Of a DNA stretch of 64,000 nucleotides, positions 35,734 to 44,274 are shown in pieces (positions within the stretch are counted from its first letter, which is position 1; each line of letters begins with the position of its first letter). The notes beneath the pieces were generated by a model. It saw only the letters and a list, made by a program, of their open reading frames with translations, had not been told where the DNA came from and ran no database searches. The translations under genes and the position numbers were made by a program. This DNA comes from JBPRGG01 sp051418075 (lineage in GTDB: Bacteria > Bacteroidota > Bacteroidia > Cytophagales > Cyclobacteriaceae): positions 1 through 64,000 of the forward strand of contig JBPRGG010000072.1 in assembly GCA_051418075.1 (NCBI GenBank), written 5' to 3'.

Positions 35734-36162
35734 ATGGCTAAAATGATTTATTTAAGCAGGCAGGTTCATTTTTGTGCGGCACATAAGCTATATAATCCAA
35801 AGTGGACCAAAGAAAAGAATGAGGACGTATTTGGAGCATGTGCCAATGAAAACTGGCATGGACATAATTTTGATATGGTAGTAACGGTTAAGGGAGAACC
35901 AGATCCTGAAACTGGTTTTGTTATGAATTTCAAAGATCTTAGTAAAGTCATTAAGGAAAAAATATTAATGAAAGTGGACCATAAAAATCTCAACCTGGAT
36001 GTTGATTTTATGGCAGGTCAATTAACTACTTGTGAAAACCTGGTGGTCGCTTTTTGGGAAATATTACAACCAATCATTCCGAAAATCAACCCTAAGGCCC
36101 AGCTACATAGTATTCGTTTGTTTGAAACTCCCCGAAATTTTGCGGAATACTTCGGGGATTAA
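35734..36162 (+). CDS. queD: 6-pyruvoyl-tetrahydropterin synthase / QueD-family protein
   Basis: A 142-residue T-fold enzyme of pterin or 7-deazaguanine (queuosine) biosynthesis. Zinc ligands are H17, H42 and H44 (AAHKL and WHGHNF), the catalytic Cys is C36, and the C-terminal Glu is in RLFETPRN. Whether it makes 6-carboxytetrahydropterin or a pyruvoyl pterin cannot be decided here. lpxB follows after 15 bp in the same direction, and the two probably share a transcript although their pathways differ. Confidence 0.88.
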   Translation: MAKMIYLSRQVHFCAAHKLYNPKWTKEKNEDVFGACANENWHGHNFDMVVTVKGEPDPETGFVMNFKDLSKVIKEKILMKVDHKNLNLDVDFMAGQLTTCENLVVAFWEILQPIIPKINPKAQLHSIRLFETPRNFAEYFGD

Positions 36163-36177
36163 ATTTTTATGCTTTAA

Positions 36178-37290
36178 ATGAAGTATTACATCATTACAGG
36201 AGAAAGATCCGGTGATTTTCATGCTGCAAACCTGGTAAAAGCCCTGCGAGAAAAAGACAATAACCCCCAATTCAGAGGTGTTGGCAGTGATTTTTTGAAA
36301 GAACAGGAGGTGGAGATATTTATTGATTCCCGTCAGCTGTCAGTGATGGGGTTTGTGGAGGTACTGTACAGCTTTCCCAAAGTGCTCAAATTTTTCAGGC
36401 AGTGCAAAGCTGACCTGTTACAATTTCAGCCTGATGTACTGATCCTGGTGGATTATCCCGGTTTTAATCTTAGAATGGCTGAGTTTGCCCATAAGCAGAA
36501 AATCAGGGTGTTTTATTATATTTCTCCTAAAGTTTGGGCCTGGAATCAGTCACGGGCCAAAAAGATTAAGGCTTATGTAGACCACATGTTTTCTATACTT
36601 CCTTTTGAACCAGCATTTTATCATAAATATGATTATAAAGTTGATTATGTAGGTAGTCCTGTGGCAGATGAAATCAGGAATCATCAGCATGATACGGATT
36701 TCCTGGAGAAAAACAATCTTCCCGATGATAAACCATTAATAGCTTTGTTGCCTGGAAGTCGTTCACAGGAATTGCAGCATATCTTGCCAGTGATGTGTGA
36801 ACTGGCAAATAAGTTTCCTGAATATCATTTTGTAGTGGCAGCTGTGAAAAGCCAGGATCCAGAAAAATATGATACGGCCAGAAAATTGCCTAATATTTCC
36901 CTGGTATTTGAGCAAACCTATGATCTTTTAGCCTATGCAGATGGAGCAGTAGTAACCTCAGGAACAGCTACTTTGGAGACAGCATTGTTTGATGTACCCC
37001 AGGTGGTAGTTTACAAGGCCAGCCAGATCAGTTATTTGATTGCCAAACAGGTAGTAAAGGTAAAATATATTTCTCTGGTAAACCTGATCGCTGATCAGGA
37101 AGTGGTGAAAGAGTTGATTCAGAATGACTTGAACCTGGGCAACCTGAGTCACGAATTTAAAATGATCATGTCAGATAAACAAAAAAGGACCTATATCCTC
37201 AACCAATACCAAAAGATCAGAGAGGCATTAGGAGAAAAGGATACAGCAGCTTATACCGCCTCTTTGATCCAAAAATATCTTAAGAAATAA
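36178..37290 (+). CDS. lpxB: Lipid-A-disaccharide synthase
   Basis: A membrane-associated GT19 glycosyltransferase that joins UDP-diacylglucosamine and lipid X during lipid A synthesis. The 370-residue product opens with ITGERSGDFHAANLVKAL. It contains LVDYPGFNLRMAEFAH, YYISPKVWAWNQSRAKKI, LPGSRSQEL and SGTATLE, in the family order. Its length is normal. It ends at a bidirectional hairpin shared with clpX. Confidence 0.96.
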   Translation: MKYYIITGERSGDFHAANLVKALREKDNNPQFRGVGSDFLKEQEVEIFIDSRQLSVMGFVEVLYSFPKVLKFFRQCKADLLQFQPDVLILVDYPGFNLRMAEFAHKQKIRVFYYISPKVWAWNQSRAKKIKAYVDHMFSILPFEPAFYHKYDYKVDYVGSPVADEIRNHQHDTDFLEKNNLPDDKPLIALLPGSRSQELQHILPVMCELANKFPEYHFVVAAVKSQDPEKYDTARKLPNISLVFEQTYDLLAYADGAVVTSGTATLETALFDVPQVVVYKASQISYLIAKQVVKVKYISLVNLIADQEVVKELIQNDLNLGNLSHEFKMIMSDKQKRTYILNQYQKIREALGEKDTAAYTASLIQKYLKK

Positions 37291-37292
37291 AA

Positions 37293-37320
37293 AACGATCA
37301 AACCTGTGGGCCTGATCGTT
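37293..37320. terminator. Bidirectional terminator between lpxB and clpX
   Basis: AACGATCA and TGATCGTT form a perfect 8-bp stem with a 12-nt loop, between convergent genes. Confidence 0.7.
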
Positions 37321-37344
37321 ACTTGATTTATATTGGCAAAATGG

Positions 37345-38571
37345 CTATGCCACTTTGAGCTTGTCAAATTTTGACTTTTCTAATTTTTCCTCGGCATAAT
37401 CCCTGGTGATCTTGAAATCCTTCACTTCTTTGTTGGAAGGTAATTCAAACATAGCATCGGTAACTATAGCTTCACAAATGGACCTTAATCCCCTGGCTCC
37501 CAATTTGAATTGCATGGCTTTTTCCACAATGTAGTCTAAAGCTTCCGGTTCGAATTCAAGCTCAATGTCTTCCATCTCAAACAGTTTTTTATATTGTTTG
37601 GTCAGCGCATTTTTAGGAGTGGTCAGAATTAATCTCAATATGTCCTTACCTAATGGATTCAGGTAGGTGAGTACCGGTAAACGCCCGATTAATTCAGGGA
37701 TCAGACCAAATGATCTCAGATCCTGGGCTGTAATATATTTAAGCAGGTTTTCTTTATCGATTTTTTCAATATTTTTATCAGCAGAAAATCCTAAAGGTCT
37801 GGTATTAAGTCTTTTGGCAATTGCTTTATCAATACCATCAAAGGCACCACCGCATATAAACAGGATGTTTTCTGTATTTACTGAAATCATTTTTTGATCA
37901 GGGTGTTTTCGTCCTCCCTGGGGAGGTACATTTACGGACGTTCCTTCCAGTAATTTTAATAAAGCCTGTTGCACACCTTCACCGCTTACATCTCTGGTAA
38001 TAGAAGGGTTATCTGACTTTCGGGCAATCTTATCAATCTCGTCAATATAGACAATGCCTCGTTCTGCTGCTTCCACTTCATAGTTGGCAGCCTGTAAAAG
38101 GCGGGTTAAAATGCTTTCCACGTCTTCACCCACATAACCTGCTTCTGTAAGTACCGTAGCATCAGCTATACAGAAGGGTACTTGCAACAGATTAGCCAGG
38201 GTACGGGCCAGATAAGTTTTTCCGGTACCTGTTTCACCAACCATTATGATGTTGGATTTTTCAATGACCACATCATCATCATCAGCTTTTTTCTGCATCA
38301 ACCTTTTATAATGATTGTAGACTGCCACGGAAATCACTCGTTTAGCTTCATCCTGACCTACTACAAATTCATCCAGATATTTTTTCATATCCATGGGTTT
38401 GATCAGGCTGAATTTAGGAGAGGAGCTTTTGTTTTTTGTCTTCAGCTCTTCCGTCAGGATCTGCTGGGCCTGGCTGATACATCTGTCGCAAATATGTGCA
38501 TGAATGCCAGAAACCATCAGGTCTACATCTTTTTTGTTCCTTCCGCAAAATGAGCAAGTTACTTGTGCCAT
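37345..38571 (-). CDS. clpX: ClpX, ATPase subunit of ClpXP protease
   Basis: An AAA+ unfoldase that feeds substrates to ClpP. The N-terminal zinc-binding domain has C6, C9, C28 and C31. The AAA module has Walker A GETGTGKT, Walker B YIDEIDKIA, a sensor Arg region and the IGF-like ClpP-binding loop region. The 408-residue length is typical. It lies 12 bp downstream of clpP and forms a unit with clpP and probably tig. Confidence 0.98.
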   Translation of the reverse strand: MAQVTCSFCGRNKKDVDLMVSGIHAHICDRCISQAQQILTEELKTKNKSSSPKFSLIKPMDMKKYLDEFVVGQDEAKRVISVAVYNHYKRLMQKKADDDDVVIEKSNIIMVGETGTGKTYLARTLANLLQVPFCIADATVLTEAGYVGEDVESILTRLLQAANYEVEAAERGIVYIDEIDKIARKSDNPSITRDVSGEGVQQALLKLLEGTSVNVPPQGGRKHPDQKMISVNTENILFICGGAFDGIDKAIAKRLNTRPLGFSADKNIEKIDKENLLKYITAQDLRSFGLIPELIGRLPVLTYLNPLGKDILRLILTTPKNALTKQYKKLFEMEDIELEFEPEALDYIVEKAMQFKLGARGLRSICEAIVTDAMFELPSNKEVKDFKITRDYAEEKLEKSKFDKLKVA

Positions 38572-38583
38572 ATAATAAATATA

Positions 38584-39252
38584 CTATTTTCTTTCTAAAA
38601 CTTCATCAATTAATCCATATTCTTTAGCCTCCGGTGCTCTCATCCAGTAATCGCGATCTGAATCTTTTTGAATTTGTTCTGGAGATTGACCAGTATGTTT
38701 AGCCAGGATTTCATGCAATTCTTGCTTGATGATCAAAATTTGTTTGGCTGTAATTTCTACATCTGAGGCTTGTCCTGCGGCACCACCTAAAGGTTGATGA
38801 ATCATTATACGGGCATGAGGCAAAGCCGATCGCTTATCTTTTGTACCTCCGGTAAGCAGAATAGCTCCCATAGAGGCGGCCAGACCGGTACATATGGTAG
38901 CTACATCCGGATTCACATATTGCATTGTGTCATAGATCCCCATACCAGCATATACGGATCCGCCCGGTGAATTGATATACATATATATGTCCTTTTTGGC
39001 ATCAGTGGAATCAAGGAACAATAACTGGGCCGTAAGTATATTAGCAATATGATCATCAATGGGAAGTCCCACAAACACGATCCTGTCCATGATCAGACGG
39101 GAAAAAACATCGATTTCACGAAAATTGGTAGGCCTTTCTTCAATGACAGAACGGGTCATACTTTCCACCCGGTGGATATATTGGTCTACAGCCAGACTAT
39201 TGATTCTTTGGTCCTTTACGGCATACTTTTTAAATTCTTCCTTGTCGATCAT
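38584..39252 (-). CDS. clpP: ClpP protease subunit
   Basis: A tetradecameric serine protease. The 222-residue product has the nucleophile S127 in GLAASMGA and H152 in MIHQPLGG, with the Asp of the triad further on. The N-terminal segment before the conserved start of the mature enzyme (about 1-45) is longer than in E. coli and could be a propeptide. The gene lies between tig and clpX. Confidence 0.98.
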   Translation of the reverse strand: MIDKEEFKKYAVKDQRINSLAVDQYIHRVESMTRSVIEERPTNFREIDVFSRLIMDRIVFVGLPIDDHIANILTAQLLFLDSTDAKKDIYMYINSPGGSVYAGMGIYDTMQYVNPDVATICTGLAASMGAILLTGGTKDKRSALPHARIMIHQPLGGAAGQASDVEITAKQILIIKQELHEILAKHTGQSPEQIQKDSDRDYWMRAPEAKEYGLIDEVLERK

Positions 39253-39294
39253 CTTATTTTTAATTTACTTTAATATAATACAAAAATAAAAAAA

Positions 39295-39316
39295 AAGCCC
39301 TTTGATAAAAGGACTT
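39295..39316 (-). terminator. Hairpin between tig and clpP
   Basis: On the minus strand AAGTCCTTT pairs with AAAGGGCTT (one G-T mismatch) around a 4-nt loop, then a long T run. It would end or attenuate tig transcription before clpP, so clpP may have its own promoter in the 88-bp gap. Confidence 0.65.
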
Positions 39317-39340
39317 TCTGTATAACAAAAAAAATATCTG

Positions 39341-40669
39341 TTAGTTCATCGCTAATTTCTTAAATTCTTCCATATCCACTTTTTTCTCGTTCAGGCTTAC
39401 TTTTTCCCGCACATGACTGATTACCTTCTCATTTTTCAGCTGTTCCTGAAGGTTCATATAATTTTTTCCGTTTTCTGCCTGCAGATAATTCTGGGCAAAG
39501 GCATCCAGTTGGTCACCCATTTGTTGGGCAGACAACCCGGATTGTTGAAAGTAATTAGCGATCAAAGCTTTAGCCCGCTCATTAATTTCTTCATGCTCCA
39601 CCTTGATATCATTTTCCTCTGCTATTTTGTTTTTGATCAGGTTCCATTTCATATCTTTCTTGAAATTTTCATACTCCTTATCTACCTCCTCCGCGGTGAG
39701 TTTCTGATCAGTTTTTAGCAGCCATTTTTTCAGGAATTTATTAGGTAGTTCAATTTCCGTATCTGCCACTAATTTATCTTTAATGGTTTTTTGCAACAGA
39801 TATTCACTTTCCTGCTTATAGGATTCCTTAATATTTTCCTCTATTTTGTCTCTGAGTTCTGCTTCTGTTTTTACCTGATCAGGCCCAAAAATACCATCAA
39901 AGAATTCCTGATTTATTTCGGCCGGAATGCGACGGTTGATCAGGTTGATTTTAAAGGAGTATTCACCTTCATAATCCTTGATCTCGGCTTCAGGTTTGTC
40001 CAGCAACATAGCAATCACTGAATCTTTCTCAAAGGTTTTACGGATATCAAATACAATTTCATCATTGACTTTCATGCCAATAAATTTTGCCCTTTCCGAT
40101 TCCACTACTTCATCGATAGAGATGGCCGTAGACCTTTCAATATCACCATTTACCTGGTTCAGGTCTCCATTAAGGTAATCTCCTGCCTCACTGATTTCAG
40201 GGTTCTCTGTTTTGGCATGTTGATTTCTTATATTCTCTAAAGTTTCTTCAATCTGTTTTTCATCTACCTCTATTTCATAGTAATCCAGATTCTCCGGAAA
40301 CTGATAGGAAAATTCATCTGCCAGCCCTACTTCGTATTCAAACTCAAATTCTTTTTGAGTATCGAAATCAATTTCTCCTGCTTTTTCTTCTTTGGGAATG
40401 GGGTCTCCCAATAGTTTCAGATTATTTTCATTAATATAATCATTTAAAGAATGGGTAAGAATATGATTCAATTCTTCTACCAGGACGGATTTGCCATACA
40501 TCTTATTCATCAGAGACACGGGCACTTTTCCTGGTCTGAAGCCTTTTATATTGGCTTTTTTACTATATTCTTTTAGTTTTTTTTGTACAGAAGGTTTATA
40601 ATCATCTTCGCTTAACTTGATCTTAATTGAAGCTTCTGTGGCAGAATTTTTATCTAATGTAATGTCCAA
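39341..40669 (-). CDS. tig: Trigger factor (ribosome-associated chaperone, PPIase)
   Basis: A chaperone that binds ribosomal protein L23 and receives nascent chains. The 442-residue product has the N-terminal ribosome-binding signature in the family form GFRPGKVPVSLM, a divergent FKBP-like middle domain, and an acidic, Gln-rich helical C-terminal domain. The usual Bacteroidota neighbours clpP and clpX follow. The PPIase domain lacks some conserved family residues and may not be catalytically active. Confidence 0.95.
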   Translation of the reverse strand: MDITLDKNSATEASIKIKLSEDDYKPSVQKKLKEYSKKANIKGFRPGKVPVSLMNKMYGKSVLVEELNHILTHSLNDYINENNLKLLGDPIPKEEKAGEIDFDTQKEFEFEYEVGLADEFSYQFPENLDYYEIEVDEKQIEETLENIRNQHAKTENPEISEAGDYLNGDLNQVNGDIERSTAISIDEVVESERAKFIGMKVNDEIVFDIRKTFEKDSVIAMLLDKPEAEIKDYEGEYSFKINLINRRIPAEINQEFFDGIFGPDQVKTEAELRDKIEENIKESYKQESEYLLQKTIKDKLVADTEIELPNKFLKKWLLKTDQKLTAEEVDKEYENFKKDMKWNLIKNKIAEENDIKVEHEEINERAKALIANYFQQSGLSAQQMGDQLDAFAQNYLQAENGKNYMNLQEQLKNEKVISHVREKVSLNEKKVDMEEFKKLAMN

Positions 40670-40712
40670 AGTTGTAAAAATTTAAGATTTTAAAACTTAA
40701 TTCAGCAAATGA

Positions 40713-40748
40713 ATTAAAAACCCTCAACTACCTGCGTAATCGAGGGTT
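40713..40748 (-). terminator. Terminator of tRNA-Leu
   Basis: On the minus strand AACCCTC, 16-nt loop, GAGGGTT, then TTT. It begins 8 bp after the tRNA 3' end. Confidence 0.7.
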
Positions 40749-40755
40749 AGAAGCG

Positions 40756-40837
40756 TGCGGATGGAGGGACTCGAACCCCCATGCCTCGCGGCGCTAGATC
40801 CTAAGTCTAGTGCGTCTACCAATTTCGCCACATCCGC
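40756..40837 (-). tRNA. tRNA-Leu, anticodon UAG
   Basis: An 82-nt type II tRNA. The acceptor stem is GCGGATG / CATCCGC with discriminator A. The anticodon stem CTAGA / TCTAG encloses the loop CTTAGGA, giving anticodon UAG that reads CUN (CUA) Leu codons. The TTCGA T-loop and an extended variable arm are present. CCA is not encoded. Confidence 0.95.
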
Positions 40838-40901
40838 TGTTTACAGGTCTGATAGAACTGCTTCATTAAGCAAAACAGTCCTCTTCCCGAAAATCAGGTT
40901 G

Positions 40902-40931
40902 CAAAGATAAATATTTTATGGTAATTTCCAA
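40902..40931 (-). promoter_or_regulatory. Promoter of tRNA-Leu
   Basis: On the minus strand TTG (40931-40929), 19 nt, then TATCTTTG (40909-40902), an almost ideal match to the Bacteroidota promoter. The -7 octamer is identical to that of the rplM cluster promoter at 21609-21616. Confidence 0.65.
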
Positions 40932-41111
40932 TCTCGCCAACTTCATTTTTTAATGAGAAAATACTTATTATCAAAATAATTTTGTATATTAATAAATTAT
41001 TTTTTTATTTAATGAAAGGAAGATTGATAATACCTCTTTTTTCGTTATTACTTGTAGAAGTTAGTTTTGGCAATGAATAAAAAGTCAACATTTTTAGTAT
41101 GTTTTAGGTAT

Positions 41112-41119
41112 TATTTTTG
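41112..41119 (+). promoter_or_regulatory. Candidate -7 box (TATTTTTG) of the Rsh gene
   Basis: TATTTTTG fits TAnnTTTG and lies 60 bp before the ATG. No clear TTG element was found at the right spacing. Confidence 0.3.
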
Positions 41120-41179
41120 TACCGGTATCCTTATTAAAATCTACATTAAGTTGATAAGCCCCAAAAGGTGGAATAGCAT

Positions 41180-43384
41180 ATGGTGACGATTGATGTTGAA
41201 GAAGAAAAAAAAGAAATACTAAGAAGATATAGAACATTATTACGACACGCCAAACCTTTTCTGAAGAATGGTGATGCGAAAATAATAAAAAGAGCCTTTA
41301 ATACTTCCCTGGAAGCCCACAGAGGGATGCGTAGAAGGTCCGGAGAACCTTATATATACCATCCTCTGGCAGTAGCACAAATCTCAGTGGATGAAATTGG
41401 ATTGGGTACCACTTCTATTATTGCAGCTTTGTTGCATGATGTCGTGGAAGACACCGAAATGGAATTGGAAGATGTGGAAAGGGATTTTGGAATTAAAATT
41501 GCCAAAATCATTGATGGCCTGACTAAAATATCCGGCGTATTTGAATATGGCAGCTCGGAGCAGGCTGAAAACTTCCGTAAAATGCTGCTGACCTTATCCG
41601 AAGACGTAAGGGTGATCCTGGTGAAATTGGCCGATCGCCTGCACAATATGCGTACCCTGGACAGTATGCCCAGACACAAGCAATTACGCATTGCTTCGGA
41701 AACCATGTATTTGTATGCTCCACTGGCCCATAGATTGGGGTTGTATGCTATCAAATCAGAACTGGAAGATCTTTACCTGAAATACACCGATGGGGAGACT
41801 TATCGTAGTATTGTAGATAATATCAATGCCACCAAAGCAGCCCGTGATAAGTTTATCCGGAGTTTTATCAGCCCCATCCAAAGAGAATTAAATAACCACG
41901 GATTTGACTTCGTGATCAAAGGCAGGCCCAAATCGGTATTTTCCATTTGGGAAAAAATGAAAAAACAGAATATACCTTTTGAAGAAGTATATGACCTTTT
42001 TGCCATAAGGATCATTCTGGATACCAGTCCTGAAAATGAAAAGGCGGCCTGCTGGCAGGTATATTCCATTGTGACAGACTTTTATAAGCCTAATCCGGAC
42101 CGGCTGAGAGACTGGATCAGTACCCCCAAAGCCAATGGATATGAATCCTTGCATACCACAGTTATGAGTAAAACCGGCATGTGGGTGGAAGTGCAGATTC
42201 GTACCAAAAGAATGGATGAAATTGCCGAAAAAGGGTATGCTGCCCACTGGAAGTACAAAGACAATTCCAATCAGGCTTCCCAACTGGAGCAGTGGATCAG
42301 AAAAGTAAGGGATATGCTGGAACAAAATGATTCCAGTGCCATAGAGTTTGTGGATGATTTCCGGTCCAACTTGTTTAATGAGGAAGTATTTGTATTTACC
42401 CCCAAAGGAGAACTTAAAATATTACCCTATGGATCCACAGCCCTGGATTTTGCCTTTGAAATCCATACGGAAATAGGCTCTAAATGTCTTGGGGCTAAGG
42501 TAAATCAAAAACTGGTTCCCCTCAATTATAAGCTGAAGAATGGAGACCAGATCGAGATCCTTACCTCCAATAAGCAAAAACCCAGTGAGGACTGGTTGAG
42601 ATTGGTTGTAACCACCAAAGCCAAATCAAAAATCAAGGATGCCTTAAAAGAAGATCGGAAATTGGCCGCCCTGGATGGTAAGGAAATTGTTGTGCGCAAG
42701 CTTAAACAGATAAAAACAGACCCCAATCCGGAGGTACTTAATCAATTGTGCTCTTATTTTAATGCCAAATCCCACCTTGACTTTTATTTCAAGGTCGGTA
42801 AGGGCTACATTGATCAGAAGGATATTAAGAAATTCAGGGATGGAAAAACCCATCAGAGTAAGCGACTTACCCGCATTTCCGATGCAAAAACCTTTGAAAA
42901 GGAAATTTCTAAGGCTACCGGAAATGTCAGGGATATGCTGCTGATAGGGGAGGATATGAATGTGGTGGATTACACCCTGGCCAAATGTTGCGGTCCCATC
43001 CCGGGAGATGATGTCTTTGGTTTTGTCACAGTGAATGAAGGTATCAAGATCCATAGAACCAATTGCCCCAATGCAGTGGAATTATTATCCAACCATGGCC
43101 ACCGGGTGATCAAAGCCAAATGGACTTCCCAGCAAAAAATTGCCTTTTTGGCAGGAATAAAAATTATTGGTACCGACCGGGTAGGGCTGATCAGTGATGT
43201 CACCAAGATCATTTCCAGTGAGCTTAAGGTAAATATCCGCTCAGTCACATTTGACACCGATAACGGGATCTTTGATGGAAACATTATGCTATATGTCAAT
43301 GATACGAATCAACTGGACTTCCTGATTTCCAAGCTGGAAAAGGTGAATGGTGTGGTGAATGTAAACCGTTACGATCTGAAATAA
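41180..43384 (+). CDS. rsh: Bifunctional (p)ppGpp synthetase/hydrolase (RelA/SpoT homologue)
   Basis: The stringent-response enzyme that makes and breaks (p)ppGpp. The 734-residue protein has an HD hydrolase domain (about 45-195, with YIYHPLAVA and LLHDVVEDT), a synthetase domain (about 240-370, with YDLFAIRII, KANGYESLHTTV and EVQIRT), a TGS domain (about 395-460) and a C-terminal ACT domain (about 655-734). Both active sites look intact, so it is bifunctional. It is followed by fur at 78 bp. Confidence 0.97.
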   Translation: MVTIDVEEEKKEILRRYRTLLRHAKPFLKNGDAKIIKRAFNTSLEAHRGMRRRSGEPYIYHPLAVAQISVDEIGLGTTSIIAALLHDVVEDTEMELEDVERDFGIKIAKIIDGLTKISGVFEYGSSEQAENFRKMLLTLSEDVRVILVKLADRLHNMRTLDSMPRHKQLRIASETMYLYAPLAHRLGLYAIKSELEDLYLKYTDGETYRSIVDNINATKAARDKFIRSFISPIQRELNNHGFDFVIKGRPKSVFSIWEKMKKQNIPFEEVYDLFAIRIILDTSPENEKAACWQVYSIVTDFYKPNPDRLRDWISTPKANGYESLHTTVMSKTGMWVEVQIRTKRMDEIAEKGYAAHWKYKDNSNQASQLEQWIRKVRDMLEQNDSSAIEFVDDFRSNLFNEEVFVFTPKGELKILPYGSTALDFAFEIHTEIGSKCLGAKVNQKLVPLNYKLKNGDQIEILTSNKQKPSEDWLRLVVTTKAKSKIKDALKEDRKLAALDGKEIVVRKLKQIKTDPNPEVLNQLCSYFNAKSHLDFYFKVGKGYIDQKDIKKFRDGKTHQSKRLTRISDAKTFEKEISKATGNVRDMLLIGEDMNVVDYTLAKCCGPIPGDDVFGFVTVNEGIKIHRTNCPNAVELLSNHGHRVIKAKWTSQQKIAFLAGIKIIGTDRVGLISDVTKIISSELKVNIRSVTFDTDNGIFDGNIMLYVNDTNQLDFLISKLEKVNGVVNVNRYDLK

Positions 43385-43421
43385 CCTCCAGGCTTCATTT
43401 TCCCAATCTGATATTTTATGA

Positions 43422-43429
43422 TATATTTG
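43422..43429 (+). promoter_or_regulatory. Candidate -7 box (TATATTTG) of the fur operon
   Basis: TATATTTG matches TAnnTTTG and lies 33 bp before the fur start. There is no evident -33 element. Confidence 0.35.
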
Positions 43430-43462
43430 TTCAGGCTTACGAGCAAATGAAAGAGAATTGAA

Positions 43463-43930
43463 ATGGCATTAAATTCAACAGTTTTCCAAGAAGTAAAAAA
43501 AATATTTACCGCCTATCTGGAAAATAAAGGTTTACGGAAGACCCCGGAGAGATTTGCAATCCTGGAAGAAATTTATACCCGAAATGGTCATTTTGATGTA
43601 GAATCGCTTTACATCAGCATGAAGAATAAAAAATATAGGGTAAGCAGGGCTACCGTGTATAATACTTTAGACCTACTAGTAGAATGTGACCTGGTCAGCA
43701 AGCACCAATTTGGGAAAAATCTGGCTCAATATGAGAAATCATATGGATTTAAACAGCATGATCATTTAATCTGTACAGAATGTCACAAGGTGGTAGAATT
43801 TTGTGATCCCCGAATTCATAATATCCAAACCATGGTAGGAGAATTGCTGAATTTCAAGATATTGCATCACTCCCTCAACTTATATGGTGTCTGCGGGGAT
43901 TGTCAGGCGAAACTTTCAAACCAAAAATGA
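43463..43930 (+). CDS. fur: Fur-family metalloregulator
   Basis: A 155-residue DNA-binding repressor of the Fur/PerR/Zur group, responding to iron, peroxide or zinc; the exact type is not decidable. The winged-helix domain (about 15-90, with KTPERFAILEEIY and SRATVYNTLDLL) is followed by the dimerisation domain with two CxxC pairs (CTEC and CGDC) for structural zinc and an HxH-type sensory region around KQHDHLIC. It overlaps the next gene by 4 bp (ATGA), so the two are translationally coupled. A near-consensus Fur box lies elsewhere in the window, at 52375-52393. Confidence 0.93.
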   Translation: MALNSTVFQEVKKIFTAYLENKGLRKTPERFAILEEIYTRNGHFDVESLYISMKNKKYRVSRATVYNTLDLLVECDLVSKHQFGKNLAQYEKSYGFKQHDHLICTECHKVVEFCDPRIHNIQTMVGELLNFKILHHSLNLYGVCGDCQAKLSNQK

Positions 43931-44274
43931 AATATAAACATGAAATTAAGGAAGATGTTGTGATCTTGCATCTGGAAGGTGATCTGATCGGCGAGAATCA
44001 GGGCACTGAAATTATTGAAATGATCAATGATTTTTTAAATGAGGATATCAGGCTGGCAGCAGTTGATATTTCCCAGCTCCGTTACATAAATAGTAGTGGC
44101 ATTGGTGTGTTGATCACCATACTTACTAAATTCAGAAATAAAGAAGGGGAAGTTGTATTGATAAAACCGTCAGAACAGGTCAAAAAACTGTTAATTATTA
44201 CGAAATTAAACTCTATTTTTACAATTGTAGAAAATAAAGCAGAAGCGATAAAAGTCTTGAAAAAAAATAAATAA
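43927..44274 (+). CDS. STAS-domain protein, anti-sigma-factor-antagonist type
   Basis: A 115-residue STAS protein. The start is chosen at 43927 because it overlaps the fur stop as ATGA and gives the family's normal N terminus (MKYKHEIKEDVVILHLEGDL). The segment YINSSGIGVLI (about residues 56-66) carries the Ser that is phosphorylated in SpoIIAA-type antagonists. A partner-switch role fits the family; possible partners in the window are the SpoIIE phosphatase at 13063 or others. It is sandwiched between fur and purA with overlaps on both sides. Confidence 0.85.
   Translation: MKYKHEIKEDVVILHLEGDLIGENQGTEIIEMINDFLNEDIRLAAVDISQLRYINSSGIGVLITILTKFRNKEGEVVLIKPSEQVKKLLIITKLNSIFTIVENKAEAIKVLKKNK

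Larger units (their letters stand above)
40838..41179. other. Intergenic region between tRNA-Leu and the Rsh gene, 342 bp
   Basis: Holds the tRNA-Leu promoter (40902-40931, minus strand) and a candidate promoter box of the Rsh gene (41112-41119, plus strand). The rest is AT-rich, and I recognise no gene in it. Confidence 0.5.
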